Of a stretch of 64,000 bases of DNA, positions 57,520 through 64,000 are shown piece after piece. This DNA is from Bacteroidales bacterium. GTDB taxonomy: Bacteria; Bacteroidota; Bacteroidia; Bacteroidales; UBA10428. Each line of letters opens with the position of its first letter. Positions within the stretch are counted from its first letter, which is position 1. Below the pieces are notes generated by a model. The model ran no database searches. It had not been told where the DNA came from and saw only the letters and a program-made list of their open reading frames with translations. The stretch lies in the NCBI GenBank assembly GCA_016931575.1, contig JAFGEO010000070.1, forward strand, positions 28,618 through 92,617. Reading direction: 5' to 3'. Position numbers and translations under genes: made by a program.

Positions 57520-57801
57520 ATGGAATCATCCTATTCTATTCTGATACTGGTTATTAAATCAGTTCTCTCGGTGTTGTTGTTTATTTTTTTTAATCAAAGA
57601 TTTAAAAAGGCCAGTGAGCTGTTTTATCGCGTAAGCTCCAGAATTTTCTTTGTATTTATTGCGTTTACGCTCCTGTTTATTCTGTTGAAAGTCTTATCGC
57701 CAAACAAATTCTTTGAAGAAATACCCAGGCTCGACTTTATCGATTTTATCCTGGTTTGTCAGGTGGCGGTATTATTCCTGGTCAGGGAAAGGAAGAAGTA
57801 A
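57520..57801 (+). CDS. Small three-helix membrane protein, candidate immunity protein
   Basis: The 93-residue protein has three hydrophobic segments ('SILILVIKSVLSVLLFIFF', 'SRIFFVFIAFTLLFILLKVL' and 'DFIDFILVCQVAVLFLV') with a basic loop 'NQRFKKASELFYRVSS' and the end 'RERKK'. This fits the size and layout of immunity proteins next to class II bacteriocin genes, but no family is recognised. It is the last gene of unit D. The ATG at 57520 follows a 55-bp gap from D2; there is no terminator between them. Confidence 0.72.
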   Translation: MESSYSILILVIKSVLSVLLFIFFNQRFKKASELFYRVSSRIFFVFIAFTLLFILLKVLSPNKFFEEIPRLDFIDFILVCQVAVLFLVRERKK

Positions 57802-57838
57802 TACGCTGTCCATCACTTGTCAGGTAAATGCCGGGAAA

Positions 57839-58477
57839 ATGCACGGAATGAGAATTATTGCTGATTATCGGGAAGCTGCATCTTCGGTGCCCGATAGATT
57901 GAAGGAGTTGGGGGTGGAAGTTGAGTTAAAAAGCCTGGATATTGCAGATTACATCGTGAATGGCGAACTTCTTGTTGAAAGGAAAACCAGCAGGGATTTT
58001 GTGGTTTCCCTGATCCAGGGGAGGCTTTTTTCACAGTGTGGGCGTATGAAAAGATCCCAGAAACAGGCTGTTATCCTGATTGAAGGGGATCCTTATCAGA
58101 GCGGACATGCCATTGATCCTCAGGCTGTCAGGGGAGCAATTCTTTCGATTTCTGTTTGCTGGCAGATCCCGGTTATCTTTTCTGCAGATAAACTGGATAC
58201 TGCAAACCTGCTCATCATGGCCGGGCATCAACGGATAAAAGAGCAACATTCACAAGCTGTGAATTATCGTAGTTCATATAAGCCGGGAGGGAGGGATGTT
58301 CACTTCCTGCAGGGATTACCGGGTGTTGGACCTGTTTTAGCCGGGGCTTTATTGGAACGATTTGACAGCATTGAAAATGTCATTCTTGCCAGTGAGGAGG
58401 AAATGCTGGAAATCGAAGGTTTGGGGAAAACGAAGATCAGAAGGATCAGGAAGTTCCTCAGCAAAGGATTAAAATAG
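57839..58477 (+). CDS. ERCC4-domain nuclease with helix-hairpin-helix tail
   Basis: The 212-residue protein has an ERCC4 (XPF/Mus81-type) nuclease core: 'MRIIADYREAASSVPDRLKE', the metal-binding 'ERKTSRDF' (the ERKxxxD motif), and 'GDPYQSGHAIDPQAVRGAIL'. A tandem helix-hairpin-helix domain follows ('LPGVGPVLAGALLERFDSIE' and 'IEGLGKTKIRRIRKFL'). These bind branched or flapped DNA in repair. Archaeal Hef and eukaryotic XPF have the same domain order, and stand-alone bacterial versions occur in Bacteroidota. The ATG at 57839 is the first after the upstream stop; an ATG three codons later is also possible. Confidence 0.9.
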   Translation: MHGMRIIADYREAASSVPDRLKELGVEVELKSLDIADYIVNGELLVERKTSRDFVVSLIQGRLFSQCGRMKRSQKQAVILIEGDPYQSGHAIDPQAVRGAILSISVCWQIPVIFSADKLDTANLLIMAGHQRIKEQHSQAVNYRSSYKPGGRDVHFLQGLPGVGPVLAGALLERFDSIENVILASEEEMLEIEGLGKTKIRRIRKFLSKGLK

Positions 58478-59170
58478 TTGTAAAGGGTCAATACGAAGGA
58501 ATTCCTTCCAGCTCAGGTGCTGATTGTCTATAGAGTAGGTTTTAACCGGATTGAATACTTTGCGGAATGTATCCATGCCATTATATGGACCTGAGTTAGC
58601 CTGACTTTTAACTTCTATGGCGATCATCTTGTCGCCGTATTTTAACACGAAATCTACTTCTTTGTCGCGTTCACGCCAATAATAAACATCAAAGGATGAT
58701 CGAATAGATTGATTTATCAGGTAGCCTCCAATACAGGATTCAATAATACGTCCCCAGAGAGCAGGATGATTGGGAATTTCTTTTTTCAAAATCTCGGTTT
58801 GAGCGGTTAACAAGGCATTGTTATGTACCTGAAATTTTGGAATGGAAGCTCGCCGGCGCAGCGGGGCTACGGCATATTTTTGGATTCCGCTAAGCATGCC
58901 TGCTGTTTCCAGCAGGTGGAGGTAATGGCTGAGCGTAGTTGTATTCCCGGCATCTTGCAGCTGCCCCAGGATTTTTGTCATGGATAAGATCTGTCCCGAA
59001 TAAGTACATCCTAATTCGAAAAGGTTTTTCATTACAGCTGGTTTGTCGATGCGGGTTATCTGGATGATGTCCCGGCTTATGCCCGTTTCGATGAGAGAAT
59101 CTTTAATGTACGATTTCCACCGCATTTCATCCCCAATGATGCCTGCATGAATTTTCGAGGCTCCTGACAC
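58469..59170 (-). pseudogene. DUF4143 family ATPase, C-terminal fragment
   Basis: About 230 codons match the DUF4143 C-terminal part of the common 'ATP-binding protein' family: 'WKSYIKDSLIETGISRDIIQ', 'YSGQILSMTKILGQLQDAGN', 'LSHYLHLLETAGMLSGIQKY', 'RESCIGGYLINQ'-type and 'WRERDKEVDFVLKYGDKMIA'. The N-terminal AAA domain with the Walker A loop, about 165 residues, is missing. No ATG starts the frame before residue 16, and the GTG at 59170 is not in a natural context. It overlaps the ERCC4 nuclease end by 9 bp. It is best read as a remnant. Confidence 0.72.
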
Positions 59171-59274
59171 CGGGCTCTAAGCACTTGAATTTCTGACCTA
59201 TGGAACATTATTGACAAATTACTCAATATAATAAGTAAAATTGACATAATCCTGGTCAATTTGGTCTGTTTTCT

Positions 59275-59808
59275 TTATTGAGGAAGGCTAATGGGTTTAT
59301 ACCCGCTATTCTTCAGGCTCATCTCCAGCTTCGATGTGTTTTCCGGAATTTCCCATACAAGCGTAAGGCTGTCAAGGCAATAGAGTTTATCGCTTTCGGC
59401 TATTTTTTTGCCAATTCCCTCCCTGACCCTTTCCATATAGGAACCTTCGGGAAGCGGCAGGGGAGTGAAATCATCATTTTCGTATAATCCTTTGCAGATC
59501 AGCGGGGATCCGCCATCGGTCCTGAGCAGGCATTCACCGGTTAGGAAAAAGGGAGCCAGGGTGTCGGGAGGGGCACAGTTAATTTGCACCAGTAGGAATA
59601 GCTTACCGGGAGTAGCCGGATCGATCCGGTCAAAACCGAGGGTTTCCCAGTTCCTTTGGGATAGGTGGTCGGACAGTTGAACGGAACTTACTTCAAAATC
59701 CCAGGGAATGGTTTTGGCTGTTGTTTTTGTGGTCGAGGGTTCTCCCTGGCAGGAAAGAAGCGCTGCCAAAATGATAAACCCCAGGCAATAAACACTTGAT
59801 TTTTTCAT
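59275..59808 (-). CDS. Hypothetical lipoprotein
   Basis: The 177-residue protein has a lipoprotein signal ('YCLGFIILAALLSCQGEPST', lipobox LSC). The mature part is polar, with 'PGKLFLLVQINCAPPDTLAP', 'TDGGSPLICKGLYENDDFTP' and 'LDSLTLVWEIPENTSKLEMS'. The three Cys residues and the beta-type strand spacing suggest a small periplasmic beta-sandwich. It resembles DUF4352-like fold proteins in outline, but I cannot assign it. It lies between two remnants of DUF4143 ATPases, so its environment is rearranged. Confidence 0.65.
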   Translation of the reverse strand: MKKSSVYCLGFIILAALLSCQGEPSTTKTTAKTIPWDFEVSSVQLSDHLSQRNWETLGFDRIDPATPGKLFLLVQINCAPPDTLAPFFLTGECLLRTDGGSPLICKGLYENDDFTPLPLPEGSYMERVREGIGKKIAESDKLYCLDSLTLVWEIPENTSKLEMSLKNSGYKPISLPQ

Positions 59809-59829
59809 AGGATGGACGATTGGGTTTGA

Positions 59830-60085
59830 ACAAAGGTAGGAAAAAAAGGGGGATGGGTTTATGGGTTGATGGTTTATGGGTGCTTATTGGATTGGTGGTG
59901 GGGAGTTGATGTTAGTGGGTTTGTTTGATGTTGGTGTTTTGTTTAGTTGTTTATGCGTTTAGTTGTTTAGAATGCTCCGATAAAGGTAAATGCTAAATTC
60001 GAAGGTCCGACTAAACGACCGAATAAACAATGAGAAGCTGATGAGGTTGATGGTTTATGGGTTTTTAGGTTTATGGGTTGAGGAA
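59830..60085. repeat. G/T-rich low-complexity region with TTTATGGGTT repeats
   Basis: The plus strand has runs such as TTTATGGGTTGATGG and GTTTAGTTG repeated irregularly at 59857-59960 and again at 60045-60085. Strand asymmetry is strong (almost no C at 59857-59945). No gene lies in 59809-59989. The second cluster has become part of the frame of the following DUF4143 fragment, so the two clusters may mark a past insertion or deletion. Confidence 0.6.
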
Positions 60086-60496
60086 CTGAGGAACTGCTGG
60101 CTCTATTCAGGGAAGGACGGTCTTGCGGGCATCACCGGAATGCCCATCCCGCATGTTACTTTTAGGAGAGGATTTTTTGAGAACCTCGTTATTGCTGAGT
60201 TTATAAAAGAAAGATATCATAAGGGATTAAGGTCCAATGCTTATTTCCGGAGGGACAATAAGGGGTCAGAAGTTGATTTTCTGATCGATGAGGGTGAACA
60301 GCTGCTTCCCGTTGAGATTAAATCTGGCAGCAGCTTTGATCCCGGGTTTTTCAAGAGCCTCCTTTACTGGAATAAGCTGGCAGGAAAGTCTGGTGCCGCT
60401 GACAGTTACGTTATATATGGAGGAAATACAGATCGCAGCTACCTGGAGGGAAATTTGATATCGTGGAAGCGTATTCATATTTTAGGAAAAGATTGA
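59990..60496 (+). pseudogene. DUF4143 family ATPase, short C-terminal fragment
   Basis: The second half of this frame matches the last 130 residues of DUF4143 ATPases: 'RGFFENLVIAEFIKERYHKG' with 'LRSNAYFRRDNKGSEVDFLI' and 'LLPVEIKSGSSFDPGFFKSL'. The first 40 residues come from the G/T-rich repeat and are not part of the family, and the AAA domain is absent. The gene is therefore a 3' remnant joined to low-complexity DNA. It is a different member from the fragment at 58469, and on the opposite strand. Confidence 0.7.
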
Positions 60497-60910
60497 TCCG
60501 AATAAATAACGTTCGACCAATTCTGCCCTGAATTTCAATTCAGGGCTACAACATGTTTCGTTCTTACAGATTCTGTGCTTAAACCTTCCAACGAGGAGCA
60601 CGACATTTCCAGGCAGTACGCCCATCTGCTTAGAAAAATTTCCGGAACACTATCAACACGATCCTGGATGAGGTGGTCAGTATGGTCGGGAATATGAACA
60701 TGGACAAGGTGTTCGTTGTCTGGAGGATTAAAAAGCCAGGGCTGCAAATGCCCTGACTGGAAAATACCGGCATGAGTTTCTTCCATGAGCCTGATTGAAA
60801 CATTGACCCCTGGCCGGGATTTCAGAAAAGAAGAAGGCTGTCCTGAAGGGGACAGCCTCTTTTGTTCTTTGATGAAGCAGGGCGGATGTGCCGCATGGAA
60901 AGGATGAATG
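60497..60910. other. Intergenic region with hairpin and coding-like debris
   Basis: GCCCTGAATT and AATTCAGGGC form a perfect hairpin at 60525-60546 with a 2-nt loop. On the plus strand two adjacent frames from 60570 to 60760 ('SNEEHDISRQYAHLLRKI' then, after a frameshift, 'NTILDEVVSMVGNMNMDKVF') look like decayed coding sequence of unknown origin. Nothing else is evident. Confidence 0.4.
60835..60870 (-). terminator. Terminator of the esterase gene
   Basis: AGGCTGTCC and GGACAGCCT form a perfect 9-bp stem with a 6-nt loop, followed on the minus strand by TCTTCTTTTC, 50 bp after the esterase stop codon. Confidence 0.75.
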
Positions 60911-62371
60911 CTATTCCTTAACCAGCCGTTGCTGGAAGTTTTGGGTGGAGGAACGGACCACTAGGTAGTACATGCCGCCGGGCAGACTGCTGATGTCAAG
61001 CATTTCATCGGTACTAACACCATCCTGGCGGATCAACAACTTGCCATCGGTACTGAACAGACAAATCTGAGCCTGTGATGGCAGATTCCCGATCAACACC
61101 TCATGATGTGCAGGATTCGGATAAACGCGGATCGTTGATTCTCCGATTTCTTTCAGGGCAGTAGGATCAATCCATTTGGCATACAAGGTAATGTCGCCGG
61201 TTACTTTTGTCGCTGCAAAATCCCAGGCCTGAGTCAGGGCTTCATCCTTGAACCATCCTCCAAACACATAGCCTTCTTTCTCGGGTTCCGCAGGTTCCAC
61301 GATCAATGTCCTGTACAGCGCAACCACCGGATCGGGGGTATAATTGCCTCCGTTGGAATTGAAACTCACCGTATAGGGATTGGGTGACCAGTTGGCATAC
61401 AGGGTCATATTGGCCCGGATGGTATCCGTGGCAAAATTAAAACTGTCGACATACTCAGGCTGGAGGTACCAACCGGCAAAGCTATAGCCTGTCCGGGTGG
61501 GATCGGCAGGTGGGGTTGCCAGTGAGTCGAGACAGGTCATCACGGTTGAATTCTTAATGGTCCCTCCCTGGAAAGCCAGCGAGATGTACCGTGTTGTTGT
61601 ATCGCGGAAAAGGTAAGGCGTAAACGATTTGAAATCCTGCCGCCAAACGGTCCACTGGTGTCCTCCGGAGTATTCCCAGTAATGTACGGTCAGTCCATGC
61701 TCCCTGAACATCTCCAGTGCCTGCATTCCTCCGTCATAAGTAATGTCGTATTGTGATCCTTCTGCAAAATAAAAATACCTCATGCTATTTTCCACCTTTG
61801 TGGCGGTGGTATCAAGGAAGGCGTCGGCCTCATCGAACAGATCCTGTGAGAAATACCCCGAACTCAGGATGGCCATGTAGCCAAACATGTCATAGTTGAG
61901 GATCCCGACTTTCATGGATTGCTGACCCCCCCAGGATAGTCCTCCGACACCCCGGCTGTCTTTATCGGTTTTCACACGGTAATTCGACTCAACATAAGGA
62001 ATGATGTCGGTTAACATCTCATTGCTATATACATCGGGGGCAAGGTTACGCCCGTCTGTCATTACCAGGATCATGGGGACAGCCATGTCGTGGGTAATAT
62101 AATAATCCAGTACCGTGTCGGCCTGCCCATAGTCTTTCCAGTAGGTATAATCCTCTCCGTATCCATGCACCAGGTAGAATACCGGATAGTGATTGGTATC
62201 CGCTTCATCGGTGTATCCGGGGGGGACATACACGTTCATATGGACCGAATCACTCATTACGGTGGAGTAATAGGTAATGTCCTCTGTAGTGCCCTTCTGG
62301 GCCTGGCTGGAGATGGTCAGCATGCTTATGCATGCAAATGCCATGGAGAATCTTTTCACCATACGCGTCAT
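60911..62371 (-). CDS. Secreted esterase with InlB B-repeats and T9SS sorting domain
   Basis: The 486-residue protein has a signal peptide and four parts. An esterase domain (PF00756 type, about residues 25-280) has 'MNVYVPPGYTDEADTNHYPV', the Ser in 'GVGGLSWGGQQSMKVG' and the His in 'SGGHQWTVW'. Two InlB B-repeats (Listeria-Bacteroides repeat, about 285-405) contain 'PTRTGYSFAGWYLQPEY' and 'EKEGYVFGGWFKDEAL'. A type-A T9SS tail starts 'IRVYPNPAHHEVLIG'. It is therefore exported through the type IX system and anchored on the cell surface, where it may attack feruloyl or acetyl esters. The ATG at 62371 is chosen; a GTG at 62395 is in frame. Confidence 0.9.
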   Translation of the reverse strand: MTRMVKRFSMAFACISMLTISSQAQKGTTEDITYYSTVMSDSVHMNVYVPPGYTDEADTNHYPVFYLVHGYGEDYTYWKDYGQADTVLDYYITHDMAVPMILVMTDGRNLAPDVYSNEMLTDIIPYVESNYRVKTDKDSRGVGGLSWGGQQSMKVGILNYDMFGYMAILSSGYFSQDLFDEADAFLDTTATKVENSMRYFYFAEGSQYDITYDGGMQALEMFREHGLTVHYWEYSGGHQWTVWRQDFKSFTPYLFRDTTTRYISLAFQGGTIKNSTVMTCLDSLATPPADPTRTGYSFAGWYLQPEYVDSFNFATDTIRANMTLYANWSPNPYTVSFNSNGGNYTPDPVVALYRTLIVEPAEPEKEGYVFGGWFKDEALTQAWDFAATKVTGDITLYAKWIDPTALKEIGESTIRVYPNPAHHEVLIGNLPSQAQICLFSTDGKLLIRQDGVSTDEMLDISSLPGGMYYLVVRSSTQNFQQRLVKE

Positions 62372-62395
62372 TTTAAGTGTAGAATCAGTTTTCAC

Positions 62396-62879
62396 GTTAT
62401 TTATTTTTAGTAGTTAGATGTCGTATTCGTGCGCTACCGGGAGGGAATAAAAAATGCAGAGCCCCTACCCACCCTTCTGAAAGCCAGCTACACCATACCA
62501 TACTGAAACGCTTCTGTCAAGCATCCGGCATTCACGTATTCCATTTCCAACAGCAGCTTTGCGCCAACCCGCCTGTTGAATGTAAATGTAAGAAAAAAAA
62601 CAGACAGCCCACAAGGGAAGGTGAACGATGCGCTCATTTACTGTGGAGTAGTCTTTATACTCACCCCCGGTCGTTGACCGGACCCTCCCCTAGAGAGGAG
62701 GGATGGGTGGCTTCTATTTGAGCAGGCAGGGGTGGCGGGTTTAGCGCTTTTTGATTTCTCTGCTTGGGAGGTGCAGGAACTTAAAAACTCCCCTGCAGTT
62801 ATTCTACTTCGTAAACAATTTATATAATGTAAAATAAAAATTACAAAAAAGCCTATATTTGTAAAAATTAATTATCATT
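62396..62879. other. Intergenic region before hipBA with palindromes and promoter box
   Basis: No gene is seen. CCGGTC-GTT-GACCGG (62667-62681) and CCCTCC/GGAGGG (62683-62702) form hairpins next to each other. TATATTTG at 62854-62861 is a perfect -7 box 19 bp before the hipB ATG, and TGTAA-N8-TTACA (62828-62845) lies just before it as a possible HipB operator. Confidence 0.5.
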
Positions 62880-63206
62880 ATGGCGAAGGAAAAGATACTA
62901 TTACTTCCCAAAGAAAGAAAACTGCTTAAGGAGGTGGGGGAAAATATTAAGCTGGCGAGGCTCAGAAGGAAATATTCGGCGGAGCAGGTAGCTGAACGGG
63001 CTAATATGAGTCGCCCAACCCTTTTGTCGATTGAAAAGGGATCTGCGAGCGTAAGTATGGGATCTTATTTAAAAGTGCTAATGGCACTTGGCTTACAGGA
63101 TGATCTGCTGTTGATCGCCAGGGATGATGAGTTGGGACGAAAAATTCAGGATGCCGGACTTATACTAAAGGAACGGGCCCCTAAACGTTTCAATAGCGAT
63201 GAATAG
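62880..63206 (+). CDS. HipB-like antitoxin (XRE-family HTH)
   Basis: The 108-residue protein has an XRE helix-turn-helix: 'VGENIKLARLRRKYSAEQVA', 'RANMSRPTLLSIEKGSASVS' and 'GSYLKVLMALGLQDDLLLIA'. Its tail 'GRKIQDAGLILKERAPKR' resembles the C-terminal segments that HipB-type antitoxins use to bind the kinase. It is encoded directly before a hipA homologue, whose ATG lies inside its last codons (8-bp overlap), the standard order of hipBA operons. It would repress its own promoter with HipA. Confidence 0.85.
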   Translation: MAKEKILLLPKERKLLKEVGENIKLARLRRKYSAEQVAERANMSRPTLLSIEKGSASVSMGSYLKVLMALGLQDDLLLIARDDELGRKIQDAGLILKERAPKRFNSDE

Positions 63207-63918
63207 TGAAAAAAGACTTACTATACGGGTGTATGCTCATTGGCAGGGTATATCCGAGCCGTTTTTTATCGGTAACTTATATGCTGAAAGAGTAAGAGGA
63301 TCTGAAATATTTTCTTTTGAATATGATAAGGACTGGCTTTCATCCGGGCATGCACAGGAACTAGATCCTGATTTACAGTTATTTAAAGGGATTCAATACC
63401 TTGGAGATCGTCAAAAAGCTAATTTCGGGATATTTATGGATTCATCCCCTGATCGTTGGGGACGTGTATTATTGCAGCGAAGAGAAGCAGTGTTGGCCAG
63501 AAAGGAACAGCGGCCTGTTCGAACACTTTTTGAGACGGATTATTTGTTGGGTTTATATGATGCGCATCGCATGGGAGCTCTTCGGTTCAGAATTGAACCA
63601 GACGGGCCTTTTCTGGATCAGGCCGATGAACTGACTACACCGCCCTGGTCATCCCTCAGAGAACTGGAATCTATCAGCCTTAAGCTCGAGGAAGATAACG
63701 CTATGGATGATGAGGAATATTTAGAATGGCTCAATATGCTTATTGCTCCGGGATCGTCGCTTGGAGGGGCAAGACCCAAGGCAAATATTGAAGATGATCA
63801 AAAAGATCTATGGATTGCTAAGTTTCCAAGCCGGGCAGACCGTATGGATTCAGGTGCCTGGGAGATGGTGGCTTATCAGTTGGCGACTGCCTGTGGTATA
63901 CGCATGGCAGAATTGTAA
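63199..63918 (+). CDS. HipA-family toxin kinase, truncated after the N-terminal part
   Basis: The 239-residue protein matches the N-terminal half of HipA: 'NLYAERVRGSEIFSFEYDKD', 'MDSSPDRWGRVLLQRRE', 'YDAHRMGALRFRI', 'PGSSLGGARPKANI' (the Ser/Gly-rich loop) and 'DLWIAKFPSRADRM', up to 'ACGIRMAEL'. HipA normally continues for another 170-200 residues with the kinase catalytic Asp and the DFD-like motif. Here a TAA ends the frame and none of the three frames to position 64000 continues the family. The toxin is probably inactive as a kinase, though it may still bind HipB. The rest could lie beyond the window after an insertion. Confidence 0.8.
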   Translation: MNSEKRLTIRVYAHWQGISEPFFIGNLYAERVRGSEIFSFEYDKDWLSSGHAQELDPDLQLFKGIQYLGDRQKANFGIFMDSSPDRWGRVLLQRREAVLARKEQRPVRTLFETDYLLGLYDAHRMGALRFRIEPDGPFLDQADELTTPPWSSLRELESISLKLEEDNAMDDEEYLEWLNMLIAPGSSLGGARPKANIEDDQKDLWIAKFPSRADRMDSGAWEMVAYQLATACGIRMAEL

Positions 63919-64000
63919 GCAGCAACTTACAATGCACAGAAAATGGCAAATAAGGATGTACAGGTTTTAGCAATTAAGCATGTCCATTTTTCCTGATTAA

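Noticed and set aside
60535..60786. Minus-strand frame of 83 codons
   Set aside because: His- and Pro-rich composition, no homology, and the opposite strand has better coding-like signals (two frames joined by a frameshift).

Overview
The window looks like a chromosomal segment of a member of the Bacteroidota, probably an environmental or gut-type Bacteroidales/Marinilabiliales relative. The evidence is two SusC/FecA-type TonB-dependent receptors, a type IX secretion sorting tail, DUF4251, DUF4249 and DUF1987 (SiaC-like) proteins, a LytS/LytTR pair, a CusA pump fused to its outer-membrane factor, the long form of IspG, few Shine-Dalgarno sites, and several promoters of the Bacteroidota form TTG-N18-20-TAnnTTTG. 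Only one RNA gene is visible, a CAU-anticodon tRNA. No rRNA or CRISPR array was seen.

Left part (1-17.7 kb): a multi-PAS sensor cut by the window edge, hemW, small exported or regulatory proteins, a cytidylate kinase-like protein, a DUF985 cupin, a CusB/CusA-TolC metal-efflux operon, a single-domain response regulator, ispG, a HAD hydrolase and a divergent MTAP-like protein with altered active-site residues. Next to the tRNA (17,848) lies a decayed mini-island (about 17.9-20.5 kb): an integrase C-terminal remnant, an AlpA regulator, a small orphan protein, and the 'mobile mystery' pair mmyA (HTH)-mmyB (Fic), with nested palindromes over the mmyA promoter.

Middle part (20.5-48.7 kb): lipoproteins, an M16 peptidase, a PIF1-like helicase with HRDC and C-terminal HTH domains, a broken thioredoxin, an NAD-dependent epimerase, a rhodanese lipoprotein, a GH5 glycosidase, one stand-alone TonB receptor, a TonB receptor-DUF4249-LytS-LytR cluster, a cation/proton antiporter, RtcB, a secreted esterase/lipase, an SLC13/TrkA-C transporter and an MFS exporter.

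Right part (48.8-57.8 kb) is the most interesting region: a double-glycine-leader peptide (bacteriocin-like) locus. It has a peptidase-containing ABC exporter (PCAT), an internally shortened HlyD adaptor, seven short GG-type precursor genes (one single and three adjacent pairs), two small membrane proteins that could give immunity, and a small HTH regulator. Each of the four precursor transcription units starts with the same regulatory cassette: a TGCAAT-N3-ATTGCAC palindrome exactly 10 nt before a TAnnTTT-type -7 box, then a short GGCA-N4-TGCC hairpin just before the start codon. I see no modification enzymes, so the products are probably unmodified two-peptide-like bacteriocins. A REP-associated tyrosine transposase and its own palindromes, some of them inside its coding sequence, sit within the locus.

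Right end (57.8-64 kb): an ERCC4 nuclease, two truncated DUF4143 ATPase remnants around a G/T-rich low-complexity stretch, an esterase with InlB B-repeats and a T9SS tail, and a hipBA toxin-antitoxin pair whose hipA is cut short. This end looks like a zone of gene decay.
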